Position numbers and translations under genes: made by a program. From Liquorilactobacillus mali (lineage in GTDB: Bacteria; Bacillota; Bacilli; Lactobacillales; Lactobacillaceae), in the NCBI RefSeq assembly GCF_001437155.1, contig NZ_JQAR01000007.1, positions 30,112 to 94,111 on the forward strand: DNA of 64,000 nt. The letters run 5' to 3'. Below the pieces are notes generated by a model that saw only the letters and a list, made by a program, of their open reading frames with translations, had not been told where the DNA came from and did no database searches. Of the stretch, positions 20,520 to 34,828 are shown in pieces (the first letter of the stretch is position 1; each line of letters begins with the position of its first letter).

Positions 20520-21605
20520 TTAGTCTTCTTCGGTATCAGAATTTGCAGTATCTGAAGTATCAGAAATCTTCGCAAATTCTGATTCAGATTTAATATCAAT
20601 TTTAAAACCAGTTAATTTTGCTGCTAAACGTGCATTTTGTCCTCTTTTACCGATTGCAAGCGACAACTGGTTGTCTGGAACAATCACAGTACAAGCACGT
20701 TCGTTTTCTGGATTAAACTGAACGTCAATAACCTCAGCTGGATTAAGTGCATTGCTGATGAACTCAGCTGGATCTTCACGCCATTCCACAACATCCATGT
20801 TTTCACCCTTGAGTTCATTAACGATTGTCTGAATTCTTTCGCCTCGGGGACCAACACAAGTTCCAACAGGATCAACGCCTTCACTGTGCGAACGAACAGC
20901 AACTTTAGCACGGTCGCCTGCTTCACGCGCAATTGAAATAATCTCAACAGTTCCATCAAAAATCTCTGGGATTTCCTGTTCAAACAATCGTTTTAACAAA
21001 TCCGGATGTGAGCGGCTTACAAAAACCTGAGGACCCTTCGATGTATTCTCAACCTTATAAATGTAGACCTTGATGCGATCATGTGACTTGTATTCTTCAC
21101 CAGGGATCTGATCTTGATGAGACAATACAGCCTCAACCTTGCCAAGATTGACATATACATAACGATGATCATGTCGTTCCACTTCACCAGTTACAATCTC
21201 ATTTTCATATTGAATATATTCATCATAAATGATTCCACGTTCAGCTTCACGTACACGCTGCATAATAACCTGCTTTGCAGTCTGTGCAGCAATTCGTCCA
21301 AAGTTCTTAGGTGTCACTTCAAATCTAATCGTATCACCAATTTCATAAGCACGATTAATTTGAACTGCTTCTTCGAGACTGACTTCAAGGCGTGAATCAA
21401 AAACTTCGGCAACAACTTCTTTGACTGCAAAAACATGAATATCGCCACGAGTTTTGTCAAATTCGACTTCTACATTCTGTGCCTGCCCATAGTTACGCTT
21501 GTACGCAGAAACAAGTGCTGCTTCAAGTGCTTCTATGACAACATCTTTCTTAATTCCCTTCTCGACTTCCAATGCATCTAACGCATTTAGTAATTCCTTA
21601 CTCAT
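20520..21605 (-). CDS. nusA: Transcription termination/antitermination factor NusA
   Basis: RNA polymerase-binding factor that affects pausing, termination and antitermination. 361 residues: N-terminal polymerase-binding domain ([18 protein letters not shown]), S1 domain (about 133-200), then two KH domains ([16 protein letters not shown] and [20 protein letters not shown]). The acidic Asp/Glu-rich tail is short, and there are no E. coli-type C-terminal repeats, as normal for Firmicutes. Between rimP and ylxR. Confidence 0.97.
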   Translation of the reverse strand: MSKELLNALDALEVEKGIKKDVVIEALEAALVSAYKRNYGQAQNVEVEFDKTRGDIHVFAVKEVVAEVFDSRLEVSLEEAVQINRAYEIGDTIRFEVTPKNFGRIAAQTAKQVIMQRVREAERGIIYDEYIQYENEIVTGEVERHDHRYVYVNLGKVEAVLSHQDQIPGEEYKSHDRIKVYIYKVENTSKGPQVFVSRSHPDLLKRLFEQEIPEIFDGTVEIISIAREAGDRAKVAVRSHSEGVDPVGTCVGPRGERIQTIVNELKGENMDVVEWREDPAEFISNALNPAEVIDVQFNPENERACTVIVPDNQLSLAIGKRGQNARLAAKLTGFKIDIKSESEFAKISDTSDTANSDTEED

Positions 21606-21627
21606 CTAAATTTTCTCCTTAACAAAT

Positions 21628-22101
21628 CTAAAATTTAATAGCTAGTCTTGCCTTTGCAATCTTATCACGCGGTATCTCAATTTCTTTACGGCGTGTTTTA
21701 TCCATGTACTCAAGCTTCAAGTGACTCTTTGACAGCTCAACCATTGTTCCCTCAAAGACCTTTGAACCTGCAAGCTGCTGATAAAGTGAAACGTGAATAT
21801 ATTTGTTTAATGCACGTTCATAATCACTCTCTTTTTTCAGTGGTCTTTCCGCACCAGGTGAAGAAACCTCAAGGTAATAAGCCTGTTCAATAGGATCTGG
21901 ATCACATTCATCCAATTTTTCACTCAACTTATCACTTATTAATGCACATTCTTCAATGTTAATACCATTTTCTTTGTCAACAAAGACTCTCAGATACCAA
22001 TTCTTTCCCTCTTTAACAAACTCAATATCCACCAATTCGAAATTACCAGCTTCTAAAATTGGCGTAACTAGTTCAGTAACTGTTTCAACTACAGTACTCA
22101 C
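21628..22101 (-). CDS. rimP: Ribosome maturation factor RimP
   Basis: 30S assembly factor. 157 residues with the RimP N-terminal domain ([32 protein letters not shown]) and the motif [20 protein letters not shown] in the linker to the Sm-like C-terminal domain. First gene of the nusA operon; 22 nt before nusA. Directly upstream is the polC terminator. Confidence 0.96.
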   Translation of the reverse strand: MSTVVETVTELVTPILEAGNFELVDIEFVKEGKNWYLRVFVDKENGINIEECALISDKLSEKLDECDPDPIEQAYYLEVSSPGAERPLKKESDYERALNKYIHVSLYQQLAGSKVFEGTMVELSKSHLKLEYMDKTRRKEIEIPRDKIAKARLAIKF

Positions 22102-22149
22102 AAGTCAACCTCCTTTTTTATTACTTCAAAGTACAGCCCTAGTGGTTGC

Positions 22150-22181
22150 AATAAAAAGAGCGAGCATCACTGCTCACTCCC
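22150..22181 (-). terminator. polC terminator
   Basis: On the minus strand GAGTGAGCA-GTGA-TGCTCGCTC is followed by TTTTTATT. It closes the rpsB-to-polC string of genes; the rimP-nusA operon starts just downstream. Confidence 0.88.
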
Positions 22182-22247
22182 AACGAGTTACTTAATAACG
22201 TCTTTATTGTACCATGGATAGTCTGTTTTGACAAATAAACACTTATA

Positions 22248-25200
22248 TCAAAATAATGATTCAAATAAACTCAGTTGATTCTCATCCGGCAACTCATCAA
22301 GCACATGATTTTCCGTCATAAACTCAATCAGAGTCTTCGAAACTTTACCTCGTTTTGCTAAATCCTCTTTTGAAAGGAACTCCTTTTCTTCACGTGCCGC
22401 AACGATCTGCTTAGCAACGTTGGTTCCTAAACCTGGCATCGCATTAAATGGTGCAATCAGCGTTTTACCGTCAATTAACCAGTCAGAAACAGCAGATCGG
22501 TGCAGATCAACCATTTTGAATTGATAGCCACGTTCAAGCATCTCATTAGCAATTTCAAGCACAGTCAACAGATTCTTCTCTTTTGTAGAGGCATCCATTC
22601 CCTTGTCATTTATTTCCTTCATTGCTGCCTTAACTGCCTCACTTCCGCGAGACATTGCAACAAGATCAAAATCATCCGCTCTGACACTGAAATAGGCAGA
22701 ATAATATACAAGTGGGAAATACACTTTAAAATAAGCAATTCGTAATGCCATCAAAACATATGCAGCAGCATGTGCCTTAGGGAACATATACTTTATTTTA
22801 AGACAAGCACCTATGTACCATTCAGGTACCTTGGCTTCACGCATTTCAGCTTGCCAATCTTCAGGGATTCCTTTCCCTTTACGGACACTTTCCATTATTT
22901 TAAATGCTCGATCGGCTTCAACGCCCATATGAATTAAGTCCATCATAATATCATCACGACAACCAATAACCTCAGGCATCGTAACAGTTCCATTCTTGAT
23001 CAATTCTTCTGCGTTGCCAAGCCAGACATCTGTTCCATGTGAAAGTCCTGAGATCTTAAGCAATTCTGCAAAAGTCTTTGGTTTAGTCTCCTCAAGCATT
23101 CCCCTAACAAATCTCGTCCCGAACTCGGGAATTCCAAGTGTCCCTGTATTAGAACCAATCTGCTCAGAAGTCACACCTAAAATGTCCGTCCCTGAAAAGA
23201 GCTTCATAACACCGGGGTCATCTGTCGGAATCGATTGTGGATCAATCCCTGACAGATCTTGCAACATTCTGATCATCGTTGGATCATCATGACCAAGTAT
23301 ATCAAGCTTCAAAATATTATCATGAATTGAATGAAAATCAAAATGTGTCGTTTTCCAAGTAGCTGATAAGTCATCGGCCGGATATTGGATAGGAGTAAAA
23401 TCATATATGTCCATGTAATCAGGTACAACCAAAATTCCCGCAGGATGCTGTCCGGTTGTTCGCTTTACACCCGTTGCACCCTTTGCCAATCGATCAACTT
23501 CAGCGCCACGGAATGTTTGTTCAGTATCGCGCTCATAGGCTTTAACATAACCATAAGCAGTCTTATCGGCAACTGTACCAATGGTCCCTGCTCGAAAAAC
23601 ATTATTTTCCCCAAACAATACCTTTGTATAATTATGAGCGATTGGCTGATAATCACCGGAAAAGTTCAAATCTATATCTGGTACTTTATTCCCATAAAAT
23701 CCTAGGAAAGTCTCAAAGGGAATATCTTGCCCATCCTTGATTAACTTCGTTCCACAATTTGGGCAATCCATATCAGGTAGATCGAAACCTGAACCATACT
23801 CCCCTTTTTCATAAAACTTACTCCATCTGCACTTAGGACAGCGGTAATGAGGTGGTAAAGGGTTAACCTCTGTTATCCCCGTCATCGTAGCCGCTAAACT
23901 AGAACCAACAGAACCACGCGAACCTACCAAATAACCATCTTTATTGGACTTAAAAACAAGTTTTTGTGAGATCAGATAGATTACCGAAAATCCATTTCCA
24001 ATGATACTCTTAAGTTCCTTATCCAGCCTTTCTTGGACAACCGCCGGAAGTTCATCTCCATAAAGTTCATGTGCTTTATTCAGCGCAAGATTACGAATTT
24101 CATCTTCAGCACCATCCATTTTAGGTGTATACAGTTTATCTTTAACAGGTGAGATCTCATCAACCATATCGACTACTTTTTGAGGATCAGTCACCACCAC
24201 TTTTTGAGCCCGTTCTTCACCCAAAAAGCTTAGGTCTTCCAGCATTTCATTGGTTGTTCTAAAATGAGCATCAGGCAGTTCCTTCAGACGATTAAGCGGA
24301 TTAGCACCCGCTTGTGAATGAATTAGAATCTTACGATAGATTGCATCTTCTTTATTCAGAAAATGAACATCACTAGTCGCAGCGACAGGCATCTGCAGCT
24401 CTTCTCCCAAGTCAACCATGTTCTTAATGATTGTCTCAAGATTTTTATTATCTTTAATCAGTTCTTGCTCAATCAGTGGTGCATACAACGGTTTTGGCTG
24501 AATCTCTAAATAATCATAAAAACGTGCCTTTTTCTTAGCTTCATCAAAACCCTTTTGCATCATTGCTACAAAAACTTCACCACTGGAACAAGCCGAGCCG
24601 ACCAGCAGACCTTCACGGTACTTCACAAGTTCCGAGCGTGGAATTCGAGGCATGCGATAATAATATTTGACCATCGATAATGATGCTAATTTAAACAAGT
24701 TTTTTAAACCCTTTTGTGTTTGAGCAATAATCGTAGCATGAAACGGAAATCCATGTTTGTATGCATCAACCTCACCTGCATGCTTATTAAAATCATCTTG
24801 AAATTCAATCTTAAATTGTTCATTAGCTTCCTTGAGCATCGCAAAGTATATGTACCCAGTCGCCTCAGCATCAAAAATTGCACGATGATGGTGCTCTAAA
24901 TCAACATTAAGTAATTTAGCAAGGCGATTCAGCCGAAAGCTCTTGAGTTCTGGATACAACAGGCGCGCCAAAGGCAAAGTATCGATCCAGGGATTCTTGA
25001 TCTCTGGTAAGCCATGGCGTTCATAGCCAATATTCATGAAGTCGACATCAAAAGTTGCATTATGACCAACAATAATGCTGTCTTTGCAAAAATCTTGAAA
25101 TAACTGGAAAACTTCCTTTTCAGACTTAGAATTTCTAACCATGTCATCAGTAATACTAGTCAAATTAATGGTTGTCTGTGACAAAGGATGTCCTGGGTCA

Positions 25201-26585
25201 ATAAACATATCGAACTTTTCTAAAACCGCTCCTTGTTTCATCTTGACAGCTGCAAGTTCAATTACTTTATCAAATCGCGCAGATAAACCTGTTGTTTCAG
25301 TATCAAAAATTACATATGTAGCATCTTTTAAAGCTACATGTGCTTCATTATAGGCAATTGGAATACCATCATCTACAACATTAGCTTCAACACCGTAAAG
25401 GACCTTGACACCATTTTTCTTCCCAGCGGCGTATGCTTCAGGAAAAGCTTGGAGTGTGCTGTGATCAGTGACAGCAATTGCTTTTTGTCCCCACTTTGCC
25501 GCCTGCTTGATGTAATCTGTGATACTGTTGGTAGCATCCATCATACTCATATTCGTATGTACATGCAGCTCCGAATGTTTTTGTCCTTCCGGCGCCGTGT
25601 CCTTACGAACTTCATGAGAAATTTGATTAATGTCAAACGCGTTGATGGCAAGGTCGCGCATGAAGCTATCTTCTTGAACACTTCCTCTGATTCTTACCCA
25701 CTGACCTTCATCAATTGCATCAAAGCAGGCTTCATCCTCTTCATTTCGCGAGAATTTTTTTACAATAATTGATGAACTATAATCAGTCACCTTTATAATT
25801 AACAGTTTACGGGAAGAACGTAATGTCCGCACCTCTTTATCAAAGATATATCCCTGAACAGTGACGGAACGCTCTTCTTCGGTGATGTTAATCATCTGGG
25901 TAATTTCGGCTCTGTCATCAATCTTCTTTCCCATGACGACTAAACCTTCAATTTTTGGAAGAGACTTCTCTTGTTTATGTTGATTCTGCTGTTGAATTGC
26001 CTGAATCGCTTTTTGCGCTAACTGCTCATCGTCTTTTGCCTTTTGTGCTTTAAATTCAGCAATTTTCTTTTGCGATTTTGATTCATCAATTATTGTATGG
26101 ATAGCAAATTTTGGAAAACCCATCTGGCGATAGGTCTCTTCGATAGGTCCTAACGCTTGGTTAACAAGGAATTGCTTTAGAATTTCATTCTCAGCTTCAA
26201 GTATTACCCGCTGGTCATCTAAATAAGGTACTTTACCAAAAGTCAATTCCTGCACAAACGGTGAAGTAACACCGCAGTGTTTAAGTACCCAGTTCCAATA
26301 TTCACCAAGATTACGTTTGTTCATTTGCGGTTCTTCTATGTTAAAGAAGATTTTGACATGGGCAATATTTCTAAAGCTTTCTTCCAATCTCTGCGAAAAT
26401 TCTTCAAATAGCGGAAATGGCCAAATATCGTCTGTCTTAAATACGAAATCCCATCTTTGCGAAATATGATGTAATTCCACATCTTCAATTTGAGTGCTGT
26501 CAAAAATTATTTTTTCTTCATCTTTTATATTCCAATTTAATTGCAAAAGTAATTTTTGAAATAGTGTTTTCTTATCAATTCCCAA
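22248..26585 (-). CDS. polC: DNA polymerase III alpha subunit, PolC type
   Basis: Replicative polymerase of low-GC Gram-positives. 1445 residues, standard size. Visible in order: N-terminal region, OB-fold, PHP domain ([14 protein letters not shown]) interrupted by a DnaQ-type 3'-5' exonuclease ([20 protein letters not shown], then HNATFDVDF), the zinc finger (CPKCRW...CPNCGTK) and the polymerase core with [12 protein letters not shown]. Proofreading residues Asp/Glu of DTET are intact. Last gene of the uppS-cdsA-rseP-proS-polC string, followed by its own terminator. Confidence 0.98.
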   Translation of the reverse strand: MGIDKKTLFQKLLLQLNWNIKDEEKIIFDSTQIEDVELHHISQRWDFVFKTDDIWPFPLFEEFSQRLEESFRNIAHVKIFFNIEEPQMNKRNLGEYWNWVLKHCGVTSPFVQELTFGKVPYLDDQRVILEAENEILKQFLVNQALGPIEETYRQMGFPKFAIHTIIDESKSQKKIAEFKAQKAKDDEQLAQKAIQAIQQQNQHKQEKSLPKIEGLVVMGKKIDDRAEITQMINITEEERSVTVQGYIFDKEVRTLRSSRKLLIIKVTDYSSSIIVKKFSRNEEDEACFDAIDEGQWVRIRGSVQEDSFMRDLAINAFDINQISHEVRKDTAPEGQKHSELHVHTNMSMMDATNSITDYIKQAAKWGQKAIAVTDHSTLQAFPEAYAAGKKNGVKVLYGVEANVVDDGIPIAYNEAHVALKDATYVIFDTETTGLSARFDKVIELAAVKMKQGAVLEKFDMFIDPGHPLSQTTINLTSITDDMVRNSKSEKEVFQLFQDFCKDSIIVGHNATFDVDFMNIGYERHGLPEIKNPWIDTLPLARLLYPELKSFRLNRLAKLLNVDLEHHHRAIFDAEATGYIYFAMLKEANEQFKIEFQDDFNKHAGEVDAYKHGFPFHATIIAQTQKGLKNLFKLASLSMVKYYYRMPRIPRSELVKYREGLLVGSACSSGEVFVAMMQKGFDEAKKKARFYDYLEIQPKPLYAPLIEQELIKDNKNLETIIKNMVDLGEELQMPVAATSDVHFLNKEDAIYRKILIHSQAGANPLNRLKELPDAHFRTTNEMLEDLSFLGEERAQKVVVTDPQKVVDMVDEISPVKDKLYTPKMDGAEDEIRNLALNKAHELYGDELPAVVQERLDKELKSIIGNGFSVIYLISQKLVFKSNKDGYLVGSRGSVGSSLAATMTGITEVNPLPPHYRCPKCRWSKFYEKGEYGSGFDLPDMDCPNCGTKLIKDGQDIPFETFLGFYGNKVPDIDLNFSGDYQPIAHNYTKVLFGENNVFRAGTIGTVADKTAYGYVKAYERDTEQTFRGAEVDRLAKGATGVKRTTGQHPAGILVVPDYMDIYDFTPIQYPADDLSATWKTTHFDFHSIHDNILKLDILGHDDPTMIRMLQDLSGIDPQSIPTDDPGVMKLFSGTDILGVTSEQIGSNTGTLGIPEFGTRFVRGMLEETKPKTFAELLKISGLSHGTDVWLGNAEELIKNGTVTMPEVIGCRDDIMMDLIHMGVEADRAFKIMESVRKGKGIPEDWQAEMREAKVPEWYIGACLKIKYMFPKAHAAAYVLMALRIAYFKVYFPLVYYSAYFSVRADDFDLVAMSRGSEAVKAAMKEINDKGMDASTKEKNLLTVLEIANEMLERGYQFKMVDLHRSAVSDWLIDGKTLIAPFNAMPGLGTNVAKQIVAAREEKEFLSKEDLAKRGKVSKTLIEFMTENHVLDELPDENQLSLFESLF

Positions 26586-26700
26586 ATTGAACTTCCTTTC
26601 TTTTCATAATCATTCAAAATAACTACAGTACCTAAATTCTATCACTAAAAGCAATTATCTGTAAAAGCTTCTAGTGCTAGTCTGTAAAACTAGGAAATAC

Positions 26701-26740
26701 AAAAGACGAAAGCGATAAAAAACAATCACCTCCGTCTTTT
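26701..26740 (-). terminator. proS terminator
   Basis: On the minus strand AAAAGACGGAGGTGAT pairs with ATCGCTTTCGTCTTTT around a T6 loop, 30 nt after the proS stop. The stem is followed by a moderate T-rich tract. It may be partial, since polC follows on the same strand. Confidence 0.7.
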
Positions 26741-26767
26741 ATTCAAACAAGCCAAAACCCATTTAAA

Positions 26768-28516
<1,749 letters not shown>

Positions 28517-28539
28517 TCACAATGGACTGCAATATGTTC

Positions 28540-29823
28540 TTAATTAAAGAAATAACGTTGAATATCATTCCATGTCACCAGTACCATCAACAACATTAAA
28601 AAGCCAAAACCAATTAAAGTGATAATACCTTCTTTTTCCGGTGACAACGGTTTTCTTCTGATTCCTTCTATAATATTCAAGACGATCTTCCCACCGTCCA
28701 ATGCTGGAATAGGGAAAAGATTTACAATTCCCAAATTAATAGAAAGAAATGCCAACAGACCAATCACACTTGTTAGTCCATATTGTGTGGCTTCAGAGGT
28801 GTAAGAATAAATTGCAACCGGTCCACCAAGATCATTTAAACTGAATCCATGCGTGAAAATTCCACCAATAGCCGCGAACAATGCCAACATTGTTGTCCAT
28901 GTTTTCGTAAAACCATAAGTCGCGATTGCCATAAATGAAGAATCGGTATGCGTTTTAGCAGTAATTCCGATCAAACCGATTTTCTTACCATTTTGGTTCT
29001 GGGTCCTAGGAGTCATCGCAACAGTTTTTCTTTGATTATTACGGCTATAGGTAACATTAATTTTTTCACCTGGAGCAGCATTAACATATGTTGAAAGTTT
29101 CTGCCAACTAGTAGTTTTATGACCGTTAACGGCTACAATTTTATCGCCAACCTTCAAGCCAGCCTTCTTTGCAACAGAACTCGTAGCAAAGCCACCAATT
29201 TTTGTGGAATTTTCAGTAGTTACTACACCACCTTGAATGACTGCAATCAAGGTAAAAGCAACGATTGTCAATATGAAATTATTGAGCGGTCCAGCAAAAT
29301 TTGTCAACATTCTCTGCCAAAGTTTAGCAGATTGGAATTGAACATCAATTGGTGCAATCCTAACCTTTGTTCCATCTTCTTCAATGATTGATGCATCATG
29401 CAAAACTGAAAATCGACGGTACTTGTCTTCTTCGCCGTTCTCATAGCCTTCAATCCAAAGTTCTTTTTCAAGATCCCATTTGACAATTTCAACAGGTACT
29501 CCAGAAATCAACGTCTTCTTCTTGCTTGCATTGATTGTTTCAACAACATCATCCTGATTCAAAAGTAAACTAACTGTAGCACCTGGTTTCAATGAATCGT
29601 CATCATCTTCAAGGCCTGCCATCCGTACATATCCACCCAAAGGAAGTATCCGAATTGTATAAGTTGTGCCGTTTTTTTGGTGTGCAAAAATCTTGGGACC
29701 CATGCCAATTGAAAATTCACGTACTAAGATACCAGCACGTTTTGCAAAATAGAAATGCCCAAATTCATGAACAACTACCAGAATCCCAAAAACAATAATA
29801 AATGTCACGATTGTAATTAGCAT
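28540..29823 (-). CDS. rseP: RIP metalloprotease RseP
   Basis: Site-2-type intramembrane zinc protease. 427 residues; zinc motif HEFGH at 19-23 in the first membrane helix, a PDZ domain (about 205-275, KAGLKVGDKIVAVNGHKTTSW) and the second metal-ligand motif NLFPIPALDGGK in the third helix, then a last helix at the C-terminus. Between cdsA and proS in the conserved order. Substrates in this organism (anti-sigma factors or signal-peptide remnants) cannot be told from the window. Confidence 0.96.
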   Translation of the reverse strand: MLITIVTFIIVFGILVVVHEFGHFYFAKRAGILVREFSIGMGPKIFAHQKNGTTYTIRILPLGGYVRMAGLEDDDDSLKPGATVSLLLNQDDVVETINASKKKTLISGVPVEIVKWDLEKELWIEGYENGEEDKYRRFSVLHDASIIEEDGTKVRIAPIDVQFQSAKLWQRMLTNFAGPLNNFILTIVAFTLIAVIQGGVVTTENSTKIGGFATSSVAKKAGLKVGDKIVAVNGHKTTSWQKLSTYVNAAPGEKINVTYSRNNQRKTVAMTPRTQNQNGKKIGLIGITAKTHTDSSFMAIATYGFTKTWTTMLALFAAIGGIFTHGFSLNDLGGPVAIYSYTSEATQYGLTSVIGLLAFLSINLGIVNLFPIPALDGGKIVLNIIEGIRRKPLSPEKEGIITLIGFGFLMLLMVLVTWNDIQRYFFN

Positions 29824-29852
29824 GTTAGCTTCCTTTCAAAATAGAATGATTT

Positions 29853-30638
29853 TCAAATTAATCCTATAAAATGTGCAACCGGTAAAACAAACAATAATGA
29901 ATCAAAACGATCTAAAATCCCCCCGTGACCAGGTAAAATTTTTCCGGAATCTTTTACGCCATAAAACCGTTTAAGCGCTGATTCAACTAAATCTCCCATT
30001 TGACCAACAATTGATAAAATCAGCGTTATAAGCAACATTGAGAAGAATCCCATGTTCTGTGGATAAATCAATGTAAAGCCACCTGCAATCACCATTGCGA
30101 TAATTACACCACCAATTGAACCTTCCCAAGTCTTATTGGGGCTGATGTGTGGCGCTAGTTTATTCTTGCCTAACTTGCGTCCAACTAAATAGGCACCGCT
30201 ATCCGTAGACCAAACGATCAATAATAGATAAAAAACGGTTGAAATCCCCACGTTTCTCGCCTGCATCAAATAATGAAAGCCCACAGATGAGTATATTATC
30301 CCAAGAATCAACATTCCCGCATCATCAAAAGAAAAACGATTCTTTGTGATTACAGTATAAGTCAGTAAAAGTAATACAAAAAAGTAAAAAACAGTAAATT
30401 GTGTTGTATCACTAGGTAAAAAATCCAACCAACTTTGTGGGATAAGTACTGCTAAGGCTGCTAGCATTGAGATAACAGCTTCTGGAGATATCAATAATTT
30501 TTTACGCATTATCAAGACTTCAGATAATGCAATTAGACCAAGCAGGATAGCTAATATATCAAACAGTGCTCCACCTAACCATACTAAGGGAACAAAAATG
30601 ATTAGAGCAACTACTGCCGTAATTAAACGTTGTTTCAT
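29853..30638 (-). CDS. cdsA: Phosphatidate cytidylyltransferase
   Basis: Integral membrane enzyme making CDP-diacylglycerol, precursor of phosphatidylglycerol and cardiolipin. 261 residues, about eight membrane helices. The family signature near the C-terminus (KDSGKILPGHGGILDRFDSL, with DRFDS as metal/substrate site) is intact, and SPNKTWEGSIGG precedes it. Lies 6 nt downstream of uppS; these two and rseP-proS form one unit. Confidence 0.96.
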   Translation of the reverse strand: MKQRLITAVVALIIFVPLVWLGGALFDILAILLGLIALSEVLIMRKKLLISPEAVISMLAALAVLIPQSWLDFLPSDTTQFTVFYFFVLLLLTYTVITKNRFSFDDAGMLILGIIYSSVGFHYLMQARNVGISTVFYLLLIVWSTDSGAYLVGRKLGKNKLAPHISPNKTWEGSIGGVIIAMVIAGGFTLIYPQNMGFFSMLLITLILSIVGQMGDLVESALKRFYGVKDSGKILPGHGGILDRFDSLLFVLPVAHFIGLI

Positions 30639-30644
30639 GATAAC

Positions 30645-31421
30645 TTACCCTTTCTTCAGACCGCCAAAACGGCGATCACGTTTCTGATATTCTATAATAT
30701 TTTCACATAAATCTTCAGGTGTATAATCTGGCCACAGAACATCACTGAAAATAAATTCGCTATACGCAAGCTGCCAGAGTAAAAAATTAGAAATTCTTTG
30801 TTCTCCGCTTGTACGAATCAATAAATCGGGATTTGCAAATTTCTTCAAATTACTCGTCATTAATGCATCTGAAATCATGCTCTCATCAATTGAATCAGCC
30901 GTTAATTCCTTTTTCTCAACCTTTGCTGCCAGTCTTCTCACAGCCGTCACTATCTCATCGCGTCCACCATAATTAATGGCAAAGTTCAAAATCATTCCTG
31001 TACAATGGCTTGTTTGCGTAATTGCACGATTGACAGCCGCTAATGTTTCAGTCGGAAGTTCACTCAATTCTCCCATCGCAGTAACTTGAATATTATTTTC
31101 AATTAATTCAGGAACGAAGGTATCAAAAAAAGTAATTGGCAGACTCATTAAAAATTCAACTTCTTTTTTGGGACGCTTCCAGTTTTCTGTCGAAAAAGTA
31201 TATAATGTTAAAACCTTGACACCAAAATTACTTGCAGCTTTAGTAACCTCTTTAACCGTTGTTAGAGCAGTCTTGTGTCCTGCAATTCTTGGTAAATGTC
31301 TTTTTTGGGCCCAGCGTCCATTACCATCCATAATGATAGCAATGTGCTGAGGAATGCGTTCATCATCCATTTCCTGAACTATTTTCCCCAGATTATTATT
31401 CTTAATAAATTTTGAGAACAA
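30645..31421 (-). CDS. uppS: Undecaprenyl diphosphate synthase (isoprenyl transferase)
   Basis: Makes C55 undecaprenyl diphosphate, lipid carrier for peptidoglycan. About 258 residues from a TTG start (31419-31421) with GGAGGTG 5 nt upstream. The catalytic Asp lies in HIAIIMDGNGRWAQKR, followed by GHKTAL, TLYTFSTENWKRP and the C-terminal RTSGEQRISNFLLWQLAYSE strand. An in-frame TTG start at 31445 would place the binding site inside the gene, so it is rejected. Confidence 0.95.
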   Translation of the reverse strand: MFSKFIKNNNLGKIVQEMDDERIPQHIAIIMDGNGRWAQKRHLPRIAGHKTALTTVKEVTKAASNFGVKVLTLYTFSTENWKRPKKEVEFLMSLPITFFDTFVPELIENNIQVTAMGELSELPTETLAAVNRAITQTSHCTGMILNFAINYGGRDEIVTAVRRLAAKVEKKELTADSIDESMISDALMTSNLKKFANPDLLIRTSGEQRISNFLLWQLAYSEFIFSDVLWPDYTPEDLCENIIEYQKRDRRFGGLKKG

Positions 31422-31468
31422 GAGTTCACCTCCACTAAAGTTCAAAACTTATTTTAACAAAAAAGTAA

Positions 31469-31548
31469 CAACGGAGCAAAAAAGCATTGCCTCTCAGGAA
31501 ATTGATTAATAAAAAATTAACATCAATTTCCAGCATGCCACTCCGTTG
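31469..31548 (-). terminator. Large bipartite hairpin after frr
   Basis: Outer arms CAACGGAG (31469-31476) and CTCCGTTG (31541-31548) enclose an inner perfect stem GGAAATTGAT/ATCAATTTCC (31498-31507 and 31522-31531). On the minus strand a T-rich tract (TTACTTTTTTG) follows. It probably terminates or attenuates the frr transcript before uppS. The size is larger than a simple terminator. Confidence 0.65.
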
Positions 31549-31574
31549 TACCCTGTGACTAACTACGCTGTCGG

Positions 31575-32138
31575 TTAAACATCAAGAATTTCTTTTTCCT
31601 TTTCAGCTTGAATGTCATCAATGCTTTTTACTGAAGAATCTGTAAGCTTTTGTGCTTGCTCTTCCAAATTATGTAAATCGTCTTCAGTTAAATCGCCTTT
31701 TTTTTGTGCCTTTTTAAAATCATCGATTGCATCACGACGAATATTACGAACTGCTACTTTTGCTTTTTCAGCCTCCGCCTTAACTTCCTTTGCAATTTCC
31801 TTACGACGCTCCTCAGTTAGTTGTGGAATCACTAATCGAATTGCTGAACCATCATTGGCCGGAGAAATGCCCAAATCGGAAGCCAAGATAGCATGTTCAA
31901 TATCCTTAAGTGAGGACTTGTCATAAGGAGTTACCATTAAAACACGAGCCTCTGGAATAGAAATCTGAGCTATCTGGTTCAGTGGTGTTGGTGCACCATA
32001 ATATACCACCATAATTCTATTTAAAAGACTAGCATTTGCACGACCTGCACGAATATTCCCAAGTTCGCGCTGCAATGCTTCTTGTGCTTTTTTCATCTTT
32101 TCTTGTGCGCTTTTTAAAATCGGATCATTTATTTTCAT
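31575..32138 (-). CDS. frr: Ribosome recycling factor
   Basis: Dissociates post-termination ribosomes together with EF-G. 187 residues (family 185). Three-helix-bundle pattern with [18 protein letters not shown], the domain II stretch [22 protein letters not shown], and [15 protein letters not shown]. 3 nt after pyrH, the conserved pyrH-frr pair. Confidence 0.98.
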   Translation of the reverse strand: MKINDPILKSAQEKMKKAQEALQRELGNIRAGRANASLLNRIMVVYYGAPTPLNQIAQISIPEARVLMVTPYDKSSLKDIEHAILASDLGISPANDGSAIRLVIPQLTEERRKEIAKEVKAEAEKAKVAVRNIRRDAIDDFKKAQKKGDLTEDDLHNLEEQAQKLTDSSVKSIDDIQAEKEKEILDV

Positions 32139-32141
32139 CGC

Positions 32142-32894
<753 letters not shown>

Positions 32895-32977
32895 TCATAC
32901 CTTGAATACACTCATAGTACATTCTATCATACTTAGGCAGCATTGAATATCTTAAAAAAGTAGTTTGCTGTATATAA

Positions 32978-33016
32978 ATAGGGGTATTAAAACTAATTAG
33001 TTTCAATCCCCCAACT
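32978..33016 (-). terminator. tsf terminator
   Basis: On the minus strand GGGG..ATTGAAACT and AGTTTTAATACCCC form a long stem with AATT loop, followed by TATTTATA rather than a pure T tract. Located about 45 nt after the tsf stop; probably partial. Confidence 0.6.
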
Positions 33017-33061
33017 TGACAACAGACATAGAAAACTGAATAACTTGTTGTCTAATATATA

Positions 33062-33940
33062 CTAGTCTTTAACTTGACTCATAACTTCTTCTACAAAGTT
33101 ATCTTCTTTTTTCTCAATACCTTCGCCAACTTCATAACGGGTAAATGAAATAACCTTTCCACCCTTTGAAGCAACATATTTTGCAACAGTTTGATCTGGA
33201 TCTTTAACAAATTCTTGGTCTGTCAAACTAATTTCAGCCAAGAACTTATTCAAGCGGCCTTCAACCATTTTTTCAACAATTTTCGCAGGCTTGCCTTCGT
33301 TCAAAGCTTCTTGTGTCAGAACTTCTTTCTCATGTGCAAGTTCTGCTGCAGGTACCTCAGTACGATCAACATACTTAGGATTGATTGCTGCAACATGCAT
33401 AGCAACATCTTTGGCGGTTGCTTCATCTGCACCTTCAACAAGCACTAGTGAAGCAATCTTACCACCCATATGAAGATATGAACCGAAGTTTTGTGTTTCT
33501 GTTTTCTCAACTAATGTAAAACGACGTAATGTAATTTTTTCACCAATAACTTGCGTTGCTTCAATGATTTCATCATTAATTGTACCCTTGTCTGTAGAAA
33601 TTTTGAGTGCTTCTTCAACATTTGCTGGTTTTGCTTCAGCAATATTGCTGGCAATAGTCTTCACCAGTTCTTTAAATTGTGCATTTTGTGCGACAAAATC
33701 AGTCTCAGCGTTAACTTCGACAACGGCTGCAACATTACCAGAAATCTCAACATCAGCTAAACCTTCAGCTGCAACACGATCACTTTTCTTAGCAGCTTTT
33801 GCAATCCCTTTTTCACGAAGAAAGTCAACAGCCTTTTGCATGTCACCCTCGACAGCTACTAAAGCTTTTTTAGCCTCCATCATACCTACGCCTGTTTTAT
33901 CACGTAATTCTTTAACTTGAGAAGCAGAAATTTTTGCCAT
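33062..33940 (-). CDS. tsf: Elongation factor Ts
   Basis: Nucleotide exchange factor for EF-Tu. 292 residues with the UBA-like N-terminus ([20 protein letters not shown]) and the exchange signature [12 protein letters not shown] near residue 75. Follows rpsB, but with a hairpin attenuator between them. Normal length for Firmicutes. Confidence 0.98.
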   Translation of the reverse strand: MAKISASQVKELRDKTGVGMMEAKKALVAVEGDMQKAVDFLREKGIAKAAKKSDRVAAEGLADVEISGNVAAVVEVNAETDFVAQNAQFKELVKTIASNIAEAKPANVEEALKISTDKGTINDEIIEATQVIGEKITLRRFTLVEKTETQNFGSYLHMGGKIASLVLVEGADEATAKDVAMHVAAINPKYVDRTEVPAAELAHEKEVLTQEALNEGKPAKIVEKMVEGRLNKFLAEISLTDQEFVKDPDQTVAKYVASKGGKVISFTRYEVGEGIEKKEDNFVEEVMSQVKD

Positions 33941-33969
33941 TACTATGGCCTCCTTATTTCTAAATTATA

Positions 33970-34023
33970 AAAAAGCTGTCCCTAACCTTAAGGCCATTAA
34001 TGTGCCCAACGTTGGAGACAGCC
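33970..34023 (-). terminator. Attenuator between rpsB and tsf
   Basis: On the minus strand GGCTGTCTCC...GGGACAGC closes a large hairpin followed by TTTTTTATAA. It lies directly after the rpsB stop and would set the S2:EF-Ts ratio by partial termination. Confidence 0.72.
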
Positions 34024-34033
34024 TAAGATTTAA

Positions 34034-34828
34034 CTATTCAGCATCTTTGGTATTGTTTTTACCTTCAACAGCTTCAACAATATCTTCGATTGAATCTACT
34101 GTATCTGCCTTTTTAAATGATTCTTCAACTGCTTCAGTGTCATCTTCACCTTGGTTGGCTTCGATAACAGCATCAGCCATCTTAGCAGTAATCAAACGAA
34201 CTGCACGGATAGCATCATCATTAGAAGGAATTTTAACGTCAATTTCATCTGGATCAGCGTTTGTATCAACCATAGCAATGATAGGAATATTAAGTTTACG
34301 AGCTTCCTTGATGGCGATTCTTTCCTTACGTGGGTCAACTACAAACAATGCATCTGGAATACGAGGCATGTCTTCGATACCGCCCAAGAACTTCTCAAGA
34401 CGCTCTTTTTGCTTAAGCAATAGAGCAACTTCCTTCTTAGGAAGGACATCAAAAGTACCATCTTCGGCCATTGCCTTGATTTCCTTAAGACGTTTGATAC
34501 GTTTTTGAATTGTATCCCAGTTCGTTAAAGTTCCACCTAACCAACGATGGTTTACAAAGTATTGACCAGCGCGCTTTGCTTCTTCTTCAACTGCATCTTG
34601 TGCTTGCTTCTTTGTACCAACAAAAAGAATAACTCCGTTATTTTCTGCTGTTTTTTTCATGAAGTTATACGCATCGTCAATCAACTTAACTGTTTTTTGC
34701 AAATCAATGATGTAGATACCATTACGTTCTGTAAAGATATACTTCTTCATCTTGGGATTCCAACGACGTGTTTGATGTCCGAAATGAACACCAGCTTCAA
34801 GCAATTGTTTCATGCTAATTACTGCCAT
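34034..34828 (-). CDS. rpsB: Small ribosomal subunit protein uS2
   Basis: Ribosomal protein S2. 264 residues from the ATG at 34826-34828 (GGAGG 11 nt upstream). Signature [22 protein letters not shown] near the N-terminus and [15 protein letters not shown] in the middle. The C-terminus has an acidic extension ([15 protein letters not shown]...), as common in lactobacilli. The in-frame upstream extension to 34876 is not coding by binding-site logic. Driven by the promoter at 34956-34984 with a structured leader. Confidence 0.97.
   Translation of the reverse strand: MAVISMKQLLEAGVHFGHQTRRWNPKMKKYIFTERNGIYIIDLQKTVKLIDDAYNFMKKTAENNGVILFVGTKKQAQDAVEEEAKRAGQYFVNHRWLGGTLTNWDTIQKRIKRLKEIKAMAEDGTFDVLPKKEVALLLKQKERLEKFLGGIEDMPRIPDALFVVDPRKERIAIKEARKLNIPIIAMVDTNADPDEIDVKIPSNDDAIRAVRLITAKMADAVIEANQGEDDTEAVEESFKKADTVDSIEDIVEAVEGKNNTKDAE

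Noticed and set aside
25338..25772. 144-residue plus-strand frame inside polC
   Set aside because: Antisense shadow of PolC.
33945..34508. 187-residue plus-strand frame over rpsB
   Set aside because: Lies opposite the real S2 gene; long only because of codon bias, low-complexity Ser/Ile composition, no binding site.
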